Under the pieces are notes generated by a model. That model made no database searches. It was given only the letters and a program-made list of their open reading frames with translations, and was not told where the DNA came from. A stretch of DNA of 64,000 bases, taken from positions 124,001-188,000 of the forward strand of contig JAFGUC010000006.1 in the NCBI GenBank assembly GCA_016938695.1, given 5' to 3'. The translations under genes were made by a program, and so were the position numbers. Source of the DNA: Candidatus Woesearchaeota archaeon (GTDB taxonomy: Archaea > Nanobdellota > Nanobdellia > Woesearchaeales > JAFGUC01). Numbering within the stretch: position 1 is the stretch's first letter; each line of letters begins with the position of its first letter. Shown here piece by piece: positions 33,313 through 42,977 of this stretch.

Positions 33313-34988
33313 AATTTGATGTTTTAAAAAAACAAATTATTTTTGTTTTTTTGTTTTTGATTGTTTATTATTTATTATTGACGTTATTTAAGAGAGTAAA
33401 TAATTTATTTTATCTTGCTGAAATTTATTTTCTAGGATTAATTTTTATTGGATTGATTGTTTTTTTCATTTTGCTATTTATTATTAATTTCAAGAAAATA
33501 GTAAAACGATTTTTTGATTTGCCAAATTTAAATGTCATTTTTGGATTTTTTTTATTTTTTTTTTTAGTTATTTCCCATTTTTTTTTAAACATTAAGTCGG
33601 TGACTGGAAGGTTTGTATTGCTAAATATTTTTTTTAGAAACTCTAATGTTATTGAATTTGATCATCGTACTTTTTTATCGTTTTTTAATTATTTTTTTAG
33701 TTTTTTAGGATTTAATGTTACTCCTTGGTTCATTTCAATATTGAATCGTTTCATTTCAATTGCTTTTGTTTTTGTGTTATTATTTTTAGCTAATAATTTA
33801 TTCAAAAAAAAATTTACTTTTATTGTAATTTCTTTATTTGTTTTCTCTTATTCATTTTTCTTTAATTCTTACAGTGTTGAACCGATATTAATGGCGTTGT
33901 TTTTTATTTTCTTAGGATTTTTGTTTTTGTCAGAGCATGTGAAAAGTAATAATTCTAAAACATATTTCTTAGCGTTATGTAGTTTTTTAGTTGCTTGTTT
34001 TTTTAGATCTGAATTATCTATTTTTTTTGGAATTTCTTTTTTAATTTATTTGTTTTTAGAATCTTCTAATTTCAAAAAATATTTTAAATTAAATATGTTT
34101 TTTTTGGTTGTTTTGTCGTTATTGATATCGGTATTGTTTAATATTTATTTTTTGTCAGATGATGTTTTTCTTCATGGCAAATTTAATTCAGAGCGCGGAA
34201 GTGTTTTGTCCGTTTTTGAAATTGGATTTGGTCTTTTATTTACAAATTTATCAAACGCTTCAGATTTTAGTTTTGTTGCTGGAAATATAACTCTTGTTTT
34301 TTATGTATCTATAATTTCTCTGATTTTAATTTTGCTGTTGAAATTGAAGAAAATAAAATTTAATTCTGTTTTTTTGAGTATTGGACTTTTTTGGTTTATT
34401 TATGTATTAATTTTATTGAGTTTTCAAGTTGAGAGCGTAAATTCTGTTTTAAAATATAATATTAATTTCTTTTTAGCTGGCGTTTTTTTACTTGGTTTTG
34501 TTTTAGAATTTATACTAGATAAATTGAGAATTAATGAATCTGGTCTTATTTCTTTATTGATTGTTTTATTTTTTGTTATTGGTGTTTTTTGTATATCTCA
34601 AAATTATTTTATGGATACTAATAGCCGATTTATTACAGAGCGAGGTTTGGAATATTTGGCTGTAAAAGATTTTCATGTTGATTCTTCTTGTAGTTTCTTG
34701 CAATATACTTCGCGTTATCCTTTATTTGTGTGGTATTCGGGAATAAAATCTAGAACTTTTTTAGTAGATGATTTGATTAATAATAACACTTTTGACGATT
34801 GTTTTTATCTTTATGATGGATTAAAATTACAAATGGATTATAATGAAGGATATATTGATCAATTTGATTTGGTTAAAGCTAAGTTAGATAGTTCTTGTGT
34901 TATGTTATTTGCAAAAGAGTTTTTTATTGATGATTTGAATTCTGTTACTAGATTGTTAAAATATGATTGTTCTTATAGAAAGATTTAA
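33309..34988 (+). CDS. Polytopic membrane protein, GT-C-like candidate
   Basis: A 559-residue protein with roughly eleven membrane segments (residues 10-430) and an extracytoplasmic C-terminal domain of about 130 residues with several Cys (SSCSFL, DDCFYL, SSCVML, YDCSYR). The overall plan mirrors the ArnT/PMT-like protein at 17637, including an acidic first loop (VIEFDHRTFLSFF). I start it at ATG 33309, which overlaps the previous stop as ATGA; a GTG at 33297 also opens the frame. Glycosyl transfer to a surface target is an inference from topology. It is the last gene of the operon that begins in the His-repeat cluster. Confidence 0.55.
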   Translation: MKFDVLKKQIIFVFLFLIVYYLLLTLFKRVNNLFYLAEIYFLGLIFIGLIVFFILLFIINFKKIVKRFFDLPNLNVIFGFFLFFFLVISHFFLNIKSVTGRFVLLNIFFRNSNVIEFDHRTFLSFFNYFFSFLGFNVTPWFISILNRFISIAFVFVLLFLANNLFKKKFTFIVISLFVFSYSFFFNSYSVEPILMALFFIFLGFLFLSEHVKSNNSKTYFLALCSFLVACFFRSELSIFFGISFLIYLFLESSNFKKYFKLNMFFLVVLSLLISVLFNIYFLSDDVFLHGKFNSERGSVLSVFEIGFGLLFTNLSNASDFSFVAGNITLVFYVSIISLILILLLKLKKIKFNSVFLSIGLFWFIYVLILLSFQVESVNSVLKYNINFFLAGVFLLGFVLEFILDKLRINESGLISLLIVLFFVIGVFCISQNYFMDTNSRFITERGLEYLAVKDFHVDSSCSFLQYTSRYPLFVWYSGIKSRTFLVDDLINNNTFDDCFYLYDGLKLQMDYNEGYIDQFDLVKAKLDSSCVMLFAKEFFIDDLNSVTRLLKYDCSYRKI

Positions 34989-35012
34989 ATGTTCTTTTCT
35001 TTTTTTTAATTT

Positions 35013-35336
35013 ATGGTTGTTTTTGCACGGAATAGAATTTTTGCATTGTTTCTTATTGTGTTTTTAATTGATGTTGTTGCTATGTTTATTTTTTCAGGTA
35101 ATGATAATTTTATTTTTTTAGATTCTAAAAAAGAATATGATAATTACACTGAGTTTTATTTTAGTTATGTGAAAAATTATCCTGTAATGTGTAATATTTC
35201 TGTATTTTATTTTAATGATACGATAAGTTATATTGATAATTTTACTTTGGATGTTGCAGCAAAAAGTAATTTTTTAGTTGTAATGAATAAGTCCATTAAA
35301 TTTTCTAGTGTTTTGATGAATTATACTTGTAGTTGA
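35013..35336 (+). CDS. Membrane-anchored small extracytoplasmic protein
   Basis: A 107-residue protein with one N-terminal membrane helix (residues 8-28) and a short beta-rich outside domain with Cys in VMCNIS and in the final NYTCS. The ending and spacing match the 32875 protein, so they are probably paralogues. A TTTAAATG box about 27 bp upstream implies a leaderless message of its own. Function unknown. Confidence 0.6.
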   Translation: MVVFARNRIFALFLIVFLIDVVAMFIFSGNDNFIFLDSKKEYDNYTEFYFSYVKNYPVMCNISVFYFNDTISYIDNFTLDVAAKSNFLVVMNKSIKFSSVLMNYTCS

Positions 35337-35403
35337 TGTTGTTACTTATAAGGGGTTGGTTTTTTTTATATACTGGAGTTCAATTTAAATATAAAAGAGG
35401 GGA

Positions 35404-38400
35404 ATGTTTTTGAGAAAGCTTTTTGCAACATTGTCAATATTTTTTGTACTTTTGTTTGGTTTGAGTTATTTTGCTTATTCTTTGACGTTTTCTTATGAAA
35501 TTTCTGTTGGTGGTTCTACTGCAATTACTCCTCGAGGTGGAATGGCTGCTAAGTTGGGTTCTTCTGCTACTTATGATGCGTGGGGTAATTTAAAAATTGG
35601 TTCTTCAACAGATCCTTATACTTGTTCTCAAGGAACATTATTAACTAAATGGACTTTTGATGACGATCGTTATGGAAATCCTGCAGCAGTTACTTGTTAT
35701 GCTTCAAATGGAGATATTTGCACTTCGTCCGGTTCATATGTAATTGACCATGACACGTATAGTGATTCTTGTACTGCTTGTGGTTATTATTATAATGCTG
35801 GAGTGGGAGATTGTACTCCACCTAGTTGTACAACACAATGTTGTGGTGATGATGCAGGGGAATTGTATCGAACACAACATGGTCATGGAAATAACAATGT
35901 GCAATATGGTAATATTGCTTGGACTAATGTAGTGGTTGATGCTTGTTGTAACGCAGGAGATAATATTGATTATACTGGTGCTTGTGTACAGTCATATACT
36001 GCGGCAGGTTCTGGAGTTGCAGTTTTAACAGGATATTCTGGTGCAGATAAATATTCTGCTTCATATTATAATTCAGATCCTTCACACGGATGGTTGGAAT
36101 GTGACTATTATGCAAATAATTATTGTAGAAATATTTGTGGTGGTGCAACTTTTGTTTTAGCTGGAGAGGCTGTTGGTGAGTACAGCCCTGGTGCAGTTAA
36201 TGACAACGGTGGTAGAACTGATATGGGTTCTAATACCTTCGGTTATGCTGAATGTTGTGGTGATGATGATGGTGAAATATATATAGATGATTCTGCAATT
36301 ACTGGAGCAGGTTTTGCTTGTTGCAATAATGCAAATGATTGTGTTGATGATACTGCTGGTGGGTTAGTTTGTGTTTCTAGTGATAATGGTGCTTTATCTT
36401 ATAGTGATGATTTACAATATTATTGTACTAGTGGAAATTGGCTTTCTGTAGATGATTCTCAAAGCTTGTGTGAAGTTAGTTTTGTTTGGTTTGCTGATAA
36501 GGATGGTTTTACTGGTGGCGATGAAAATTGTTGTGGTGATGATACTACAAATGATGATTTTGGACGTATTACTTTTGCATCTGATTCTTGTGATATTTGT
36601 CTAGATGGTTCTCCTAGTTCTGATAGTCCTTGTTATGCTTCTGGAACTTTAGAACAAGGTTTAACAGATAGTGCAGATTTGTGCTATTATGATTCTGTTA
36701 ACTTAGATGCTTCTAGATTGAATGATTGTCTTTCATCAGGTTGTTTGGTTGATACAAATCAATTTAGTTCTGTTATTGCAGGAGTTCAAACAGATTGTGT
36801 TTATGGTGACCCTGCTTTAGGTGATCAGTATTGTTTGACAGACGATAATGTTGTTGCGGTTGATACGACTTATGATTATTGTCATTATGGTATAACTTGT
36901 GCTGTAGCAGGAATTTCTGGTTGGTATGCTGATGTTGAGAATTGTCGTGATACTAATTATGATAATTCTGATGTAGCTTTAAATTATCAATGCTGGTATG
37001 AACAATTTGGAACTCTTCAAAATGATAGGAGTGATGATTGTGAGGATACCGGTTGCATTAACGTGGATGTTTGTACTGTTGGTTTAGGACAAATTTGTGC
37101 ACTTGAACCAAGTGCTACAACAACAGGTTGTATTGTTACGCAATCAGAATGTAATTTGGATTGTATGGCTTTAGGATATAATAATGGAACTGTTGTTGAT
37201 ATTCATACATGTAATTGTGGTATTTCTAATTTTACTACTTTTGCGAGTTCGACTGCTTTGGTTCCATTAGAGTCTAACGATACTGTTCAGTTTAACGCTA
37301 CTGCAATTAATATGGATAAAAGGTTGGATTATGAAGGTCAACCAGTCGATCTTGATATTTGTCAGAATGCTGCATGTGGTTCACTTCTTTATACTTCTTA
37401 TACCGAACCAGATCTACCAGGAAACCAAGAGAAAGTTTCTTTTAGTGAGAACATTCCTTTTTGTGATTATCGTGGTGCAGGAGTGTTCTTCTTTACAAGG
37501 ATTACTGATAGTGTTGGAAAAAGCCATACTCAAATATCTAGTGATGTTTATAATGTGAGAAAAACAGATTCTTGTCTTTGTTCTGACGATATTGAATGTT
37601 TTTCCAATTATCAACTTAATGGTGGTTGTGATTCTGATGATGGTTGGTGTTATACTTGTGTAAATGATACTGATTCAATTGATACAAAATGTGAATTTGA
37701 TGATTCTTGTGGTTCTGCTTTAACTTGTGATGAATTGGATCCTTTTTCTTGTGTTCCTTATGTTGGTTGGTGTAATGGAACGAATGGTTGTGGTTCAAAT
37801 CCTAATGTAATATGTTCGGACGAGATTGTAGTTGATTCTGGAACAAGTACTGATATTTGCTTAATAAAAAGAAATGAGTCAACTGCGCATTGTGGTTGTA
37901 TTGATAATGTTGATGAAGGAAAATCCTGTGATAATGATTTTGATGGCAGTACTATGGGTGGTACTGAAGGAATTTGTATTGATTCTGAATGTGTTGAGAG
38001 TTTAGCTGTTCAAATCAATGTTGGCAATTTATCTGGATTGGGTGCTGAATATGATCCAATTTGTGATTTTAATGACGGTAAGCCGTGCGTTAATGATGTC
38101 TCTTTTGAATATGTTCGTGATGGAACTTGTGCAGCAACAGATATTGGTGCAACTTCTTTTGAATGTGATGTTACTGGACATGTTGCGTTTAATGGTGTTA
38201 ATTATTTTAATGGTTGTTCTCTTGTTGCTGATGGAACTGGTTGTGATTCTAATGCTTCAAGAACAGGAACAAATGATTTGTATAATAGAAATGGAATTTG
38301 CACTGGCGGAGTTTGTTGTGAAGCTGGTTATGTGGATGTGAATAATAATACCTTGTATGATGACCCTGGTGCATGTGGAAGTTTTGGTGAATTAGTTGAG

Positions 38401-41400
38401 GGATTTTTATGTGATCAAGACTTAGATTTTACTTGGGATGGTTATGTAGTATATAATCAATCAGCTGATTCATGGATTTGTTCGAATAATACTCCTTTTG
38501 CGTTTTATGATTCTAAACCAGGAGATTTTTTGGATAGAGAAGTTACTTTTGGTTGTGATATGATTGTTGGTCCATTGGGCTCTCAAGGAAAGATTTGTGA
38601 TGATACTTTTGTTCCTATTAATAGTTTTATGCAAGATGGTATTTGTGTTTTAGACCAAACTTTGTTATATCCGTTTTGTGATATTGTTGGAGGTAGTGTT
38701 TATGATTCCTCGTTAATGATTTTTACGGGCGATTGTAATCTTACTCGAAATTCAGCGGGTGGTTTTGTTTGTGATCCTACTGTTTCACCAGGAGATTTTT
38801 ATAGCTCTGGATTTTGTGCAATGAATTCAAGTGCTTCAACAACTGTTTGTTTTGAAGGAATGGTTAGTTCTGATTGTGATTCTGGTGTTTGTAATATCAC
38901 TGGAAATCAATCTTATGTTGGTTGTATTGCGGGTTTAGCTTGTGGTGATACTGTAACTGGATTTAATTGGGTACAAGAAGGAACTTGTTTGAATACTAGT
39001 TTTGATTTATCGTCTTGTGATAAATCAACAGAAATTGTATTTAACGGAACCCATTTTTTTGATGATTGTACTAATCACACTTATTTAGATTGTGATAGTA
39101 ATGTTCAAATTGGAAATTATGAAAAAGATGGTCAATGTTATGTTGGGGTCTGTGATAATTCTGATCCTGTTTTAGTTGGTCCTTTAATTACTAATGTTTC
39201 CTTGAACTCTTGGTTTTCAGATTTTGTATATATGGAATGCTTGGGTGCATCAGATATCGGTTCTGGAATCGATAATAATTCTTATTTGTTCCAGTATGCT
39301 TCAACGCATACTCCAATAGAATCAGATTGGAACAATATTTCAAGTTGTATTAATTCGACTTATAATTGTACGTGGAATGTTAGTTCGCTGATTTATCTTG
39401 AGAATCTTACTTTACGTTGTCGCGTTTCAGATTTAGCAAGACAAGAATCTAATTGGATACGAGACAATTTTTCAGGAATTGATATTGTTCCACCTATTGT
39501 TCATTTGTGGCAACCAGAGAATAATAAGAATCTAAGTCAACCATTAATTGATTTTATTTTTAACGTTACTGATAACAATAATAATGGGAGTTTAGATAAT
39601 TGTCTTTTAAGAATTTATGAAAATATGACTCATGTTTTATATAAGACTCAGAGTTTTGACCATCCTTTAGAGGGAGTCAATAATGTTGAATTTACTGGAC
39701 TTACTAAAGGTCAATATTATTGGAATGTTATTTGTTATGATTTGGCTATGAATAGTAATGTTAGTGAAAATTTTTCGATAGATGTTCAAGAATCGGAATA
39801 TTTTGCAATTGAACCTATGAGTGAAACAGGTTTTATTAATGCAAGTAAAAAATATACAACGTCGAGAGTAGTTCATTTAATGATTTCCTTGGGAAATAGT
39901 ACTGATAGGTGTTCTTTTAAGAATGATGTTGGTGAGTGGTCTGCTTGGGAAGATTGTGACATCTTCAAGACATGGGTATTATCTGAAGGTATTGGGGTTA
40001 AAACCGTTTTTGCAAATGTTTCGCACAAACCTCCATTTGAAGATGTCTATCTTATATATATGGATTCTATTTACTATGATCCTTCAGGTCAATTTTTAGA
40101 TACTTCTGCACCAGTTATTAATGAATTTAGAGATTATTTGAATTATACAGATTCCTTAGACGGTTTTGATTTGTATGTTGATGCAGAAGATGCGGAGGAT
40201 ATTTTTTATGATTCTGAAATATCCTATAAGATTAGTGTATTACGATCAAATGGCTTGATTAATGAGACAATTATTTCAGATAAGTCTTTTATTCCTGATC
40301 CATTGACTAAAAAATATTTTGTTGATTTACAGTATTTTGGTCAGAATATGTCTGATGGATACATTTATTATGCTAGATTAGACGTAACTAACAGAGCTAA
40401 TCTTTCTGCAGTTGCTTATACAGATGGTATAATTGTTGATTTGATGCCACCAGTTAATTTGACAATTTCTAGTTTAAGTCATGCTGAAGGGGTTTGGACT
40501 CCAAATAGTACTGTGACTTTATCATTAAATGATACTGATAGTTTCTTAGATGGATACAGTATTGTTTTAGATCATTCTTTAAGTACGATTCCGGATGATT
40601 TTGTAGATTTGCGAACATCTGATATAGTTTATTCAAATTTACCTGATGGATATTATTATTTCCATGGAAAATCCAGAGACTTGGTTGGAAATTGGGGAAA
40701 TCCTGTAAGCTATGGTTTTGGTCTTGATGTTACACCTCCAGAAAAACCAGTTGTAATTAATTCTCCACAAAGAGCAACAGGAAATTATGTTGAATTTTGT
40801 TGGACTCCTGCATATGATTCTGATAGTGGTCTTAGTGCATATCACGTATCAATTTATGATTGGAATTCTAATTTAGTAGCATCTTCTGATACTCTGGCAG
40901 ATTGTTATTTGTTTGAGTCTGCGGTTAAAAATATTGTGTATTATGCAAAAGTTATTGCAGAGAATGGAGCCGGTTTGTTTTCTGAGGATGGTTTGGTTGG
41001 AAGCTCTTTAGAAATAACACATGTCAAACCAAAAGATTCCTCAACTGGTGTTGCATTGGTTGATACGTCAGATCCTATTTTAGTTGTGCAAACTAATAAA
41101 AATGCGGTTTGTAATTATAGAATTGAAGGACTTTCTGGTTCTTCATTTAGTTTCTTATTTACTGATTATTTACATCATGAAACTAGGATTGAAGATTTAG
41201 AAAAAGATGTTATTTATGATATTGAAATTAGTTGTATTGATTCGTTAGGAAATGTAAAAGTTGCTGAAACTTCTATTAGGTATAAGGATACAACTCCTGA
41301 TGAATTATTAGTTGAAAATGCAGATTCTCAAGCTTTTACGGGTCAAATGTATGATTTTGATGTCATTGTAACTTCGGATGGAATCGGAGTTGGCGAGTTA

Positions 41401-42027
41401 TCTAAAGATGATTTTACTTTAGAATTATTAGATGAAAATGAAACGAATGTTCTGGACTCTTTTGTAATTGATGACTTGGGTGCAGGTCAATATAAATTTT
41501 ATTTCATGATTTCACAAAATTCAGGTGATTATATTCTTTCATTGAAATTAGATACGTTAGAATATACTTCTGATGTTGAAGTTGCTGATTTAAATTTTGA
41601 AGTTGTTTTTGATTTTGTTGAAGAAAAAGGTGACTTAGTTTTATCTAATTTGGTTGCTAAAAATGTTGGATTATTTACTGTTGGTTTAGCATCTGAGGGA
41701 AACAATTTGGATTTGGATACAAATGATGATTTAATTAGACTTAATACTAAGTATGAGAATGGTGTTGTTTATCTATTTGTTGTTCAAAACGATGATAAGC
41801 TAAAGAAGGTTAGTAGTTTGTTAAAAGATTCATCTTTATTGGATTTTATCAGTCCTTCGTTTGGTGATTTCTTGAGTGAAGAGATTACTTTGAATGCAGA
41901 ATTATTTTATACTGATGTTGAATTTAGAAAAGATTTTAGTTTGACAAATGGTCGTTACATATTATATTTATCTAACAAAGGTCTAGATGATTCTAATAAA
42001 ACAGAGGTTTCTTTGAATTCTAAATAG
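35404..42027 (+). CDS. Giant Cys-rich secreted surface protein (2207 aa)
   Basis: A 2207-residue protein with a signal peptide (FLRKLFATLSIFFVLLFGLSYFAYS). Residues about 25-1260 are Cys-rich, Asp- and Gly-rich modules, with a recurrent CCGDD element (CCGDDAGELY, CCGDDDGEIY, CCGDDTTNDD) and many Asn sequons. The C-terminal third is a run of Ig/fibronectin III-like domains (VTPPEKPVVINSP; SGLSAYHVSIYD) and ends in a module shared with the 42978 and 45401 proteins (PSFGDFLSEEI). No C-terminal anchor is seen. It has its own promoter and a GAGGGG site. It stands directly before the pilus locus and is probably an adhesin or S-layer-associated protein. Confidence 0.8.
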   Translation: MFLRKLFATLSIFFVLLFGLSYFAYSLTFSYEISVGGSTAITPRGGMAAKLGSSATYDAWGNLKIGSSTDPYTCSQGTLLTKWTFDDDRYGNPAAVTCYASNGDICTSSGSYVIDHDTYSDSCTACGYYYNAGVGDCTPPSCTTQCCGDDAGELYRTQHGHGNNNVQYGNIAWTNVVVDACCNAGDNIDYTGACVQSYTAAGSGVAVLTGYSGADKYSASYYNSDPSHGWLECDYYANNYCRNICGGATFVLAGEAVGEYSPGAVNDNGGRTDMGSNTFGYAECCGDDDGEIYIDDSAITGAGFACCNNANDCVDDTAGGLVCVSSDNGALSYSDDLQYYCTSGNWLSVDDSQSLCEVSFVWFADKDGFTGGDENCCGDDTTNDDFGRITFASDSCDICLDGSPSSDSPCYASGTLEQGLTDSADLCYYDSVNLDASRLNDCLSSGCLVDTNQFSSVIAGVQTDCVYGDPALGDQYCLTDDNVVAVDTTYDYCHYGITCAVAGISGWYADVENCRDTNYDNSDVALNYQCWYEQFGTLQNDRSDDCEDTGCINVDVCTVGLGQICALEPSATTTGCIVTQSECNLDCMALGYNNGTVVDIHTCNCGISNFTTFASSTALVPLESNDTVQFNATAINMDKRLDYEGQPVDLDICQNAACGSLLYTSYTEPDLPGNQEKVSFSENIPFCDYRGAGVFFFTRITDSVGKSHTQISSDVYNVRKTDSCLCSDDIECFSNYQLNGGCDSDDGWCYTCVNDTDSIDTKCEFDDSCGSALTCDELDPFSCVPYVGWCNGTNGCGSNPNVICSDEIVVDSGTSTDICLIKRNESTAHCGCIDNVDEGKSCDNDFDGSTMGGTEGICIDSECVESLAVQINVGNLSGLGAEYDPICDFNDGKPCVNDVSFEYVRDGTCAATDIGATSFECDVTGHVAFNGVNYFNGCSLVADGTGCDSNASRTGTNDLYNRNGICTGGVCCEAGYVDVNNNTLYDDPGACGSFGELVEGFLCDQDLDFTWDGYVVYNQSADSWICSNNTPFAFYDSKPGDFLDREVTFGCDMIVGPLGSQGKICDDTFVPINSFMQDGICVLDQTLLYPFCDIVGGSVYDSSLMIFTGDCNLTRNSAGGFVCDPTVSPGDFYSSGFCAMNSSASTTVCFEGMVSSDCDSGVCNITGNQSYVGCIAGLACGDTVTGFNWVQEGTCLNTSFDLSSCDKSTEIVFNGTHFFDDCTNHTYLDCDSNVQIGNYEKDGQCYVGVCDNSDPVLVGPLITNVSLNSWFSDFVYMECLGASDIGSGIDNNSYLFQYASTHTPIESDWNNISSCINSTYNCTWNVSSLIYLENLTLRCRVSDLARQESNWIRDNFSGIDIVPPIVHLWQPENNKNLSQPLIDFIFNVTDNNNNGSLDNCLLRIYENMTHVLYKTQSFDHPLEGVNNVEFTGLTKGQYYWNVICYDLAMNSNVSENFSIDVQESEYFAIEPMSETGFINASKKYTTSRVVHLMISLGNSTDRCSFKNDVGEWSAWEDCDIFKTWVLSEGIGVKTVFANVSHKPPFEDVYLIYMDSIYYDPSGQFLDTSAPVINEFRDYLNYTDSLDGFDLYVDAEDAEDIFYDSEISYKISVLRSNGLINETIISDKSFIPDPLTKKYFVDLQYFGQNMSDGYIYYARLDVTNRANLSAVAYTDGIIVDLMPPVNLTISSLSHAEGVWTPNSTVTLSLNDTDSFLDGYSIVLDHSLSTIPDDFVDLRTSDIVYSNLPDGYYYFHGKSRDLVGNWGNPVSYGFGLDVTPPEKPVVINSPQRATGNYVEFCWTPAYDSDSGLSAYHVSIYDWNSNLVASSDTLADCYLFESAVKNIVYYAKVIAENGAGLFSEDGLVGSSLEITHVKPKDSSTGVALVDTSDPILVVQTNKNAVCNYRIEGLSGSSFSFLFTDYLHHETRIEDLEKDVIYDIEISCIDSLGNVKVAETSIRYKDTTPDELLVENADSQAFTGQMYDFDVIVTSDGIGVGELSKDDFTLELLDENETNVLDSFVIDDLGAGQYKFYFMISQNSGDYILSLKLDTLEYTSDVEVADLNFEVVFDFVEEKGDLVLSNLVAKNVGLFTVGLASEGNNLDLDTNDDLIRLNTKYENGVVYLFVVQNDDKLKKVSSLLKDSSLLDFISPSFGDFLSEEITLNAELFYTDVEFRKDFSLTNGRYILYLSNKGLDDSNKTEVSLNSK

Positions 42028-42062
42028 TTAGGTTTAAATAGATATTTTTTTTCTTTTATTAT

Positions 42063-42917
42063 ATGTTATTACTTATTTTATGTTTTGTTGTTTTGTTAAT
42101 TGGTTCAATAGAAGATATTAAAAAACGTGAAATTGCAGACTATCTTAACTTTTTTTTGTTGCTTTCTGCGTTGGTTATTCGTTTTTTTGCAAGTTTTTTT
42201 AGTTTTTCATGGAGCTTTTTTTTTGAAGGAATCTTTGGATTTTTGATATTTTTCTTGTTTTCTATTTTGTTGTATTATACTGGACAATGGGGTGGTGGTG
42301 ATTCAAAAATGCTTTTAGGTTTAGGTGCGAGCATTGGTGCAAGTTTGCCAAAATCATTTGATATTTTGTCTTTGAAAGATTTTTTCTTGACTGAACCATT
42401 ATTCAAGTTCTTTATTTTGATATTTTTAGTTGGTGCAATATATGCGACAATTTGGACTTGTGTTGTTGCTGTTTTGCAATGGAAGCGTGTTTTTGAAAAG
42501 ATAAAAATCGCTTTTAGTTCAAAATTATTTTCTTATATTCGATACGCTTTTATTGTTGTATTTTTATTAGGTTCTATTTTTTCAATTTCTCAGAATTTCA
42601 TTTTTAGATTTTTGTTTTTTTCGTTCTCGGGAGTTTTTATACTGATGTATGGTTTAATTTTGTTATTGAAAGGTGTTGAAGGAACTGCGATGATTAAGAG
42701 TGTCAAAGTATCTGATTTAACTGAAGGTGATTGGGTAGTTGAAGATGTATTTTTTGGCACAAAAAAAATATGTGGTTCTGATGATTTGGGCTTGGAATTG
42801 AAACAAATTGAGAGTCTAAAAAAGCACGGAATTAAAGAAGTTAAGGTTAAACAAGGCATTCCGTTTGTTCCTAGTTTTTTTGTTGCGTTCTTAATTTTGA
42901 TATTTAACCTTGTTTAA
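42063..42917 (+). CDS. Prepilin peptidase, A24 family (FlaK/PibD/TadV-like)
   Basis: A 284-residue membrane aspartic peptidase with both catalytic Asp in good motifs: D18 in GSIEDIKKREIADYL and D80 in WGGGDSK (GxGD). About six membrane segments are followed by a cytoplasmic domain (VKVSDLTEGDWVVEDVFFG) and a last helix, the archaeal FlaK-like build. It removes class III signal peptides from pilins, which are encoded at 47937-51033. A TTTAAATAG box about 27 bp upstream indicates a leaderless transcript. Confidence 0.9.
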   Translation: MLLLILCFVVLLIGSIEDIKKREIADYLNFFLLLSALVIRFFASFFSFSWSFFFEGIFGFLIFFLFSILLYYTGQWGGGDSKMLLGLGASIGASLPKSFDILSLKDFFLTEPLFKFFILIFLVGAIYATIWTCVVAVLQWKRVFEKIKIAFSSKLFSYIRYAFIVVFLLGSIFSISQNFIFRFLFFSFSGVFILMYGLILLLKGVEGTAMIKSVKVSDLTEGDWVVEDVFFGTKKICGSDDLGLELKQIESLKKHGIKEVKVKQGIPFVPSFFVAFLILIFNLV

Positions 42918-42977
42918 AAAAAAAGATTTAAAAAGTATCTTTTCTTATCTTTTATATAATCGGGTAAAGGTTTTTGT

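Noticed and set aside
9136-35336. Insertion sequences, phage or att sites bounding the accessory island
   Set aside because: No transposase, integrase, terminal inverted repeats or target duplications were seen, although tRNA-Gly lies inside the region.
35744-38341. Several 60-107-residue ORFs inside the giant surface gene on both strands
   Set aside because: They are Met/Leu/Val- or His/Asn-rich shadows of Gly/Asp/Cys codons in the 2207-residue frame.
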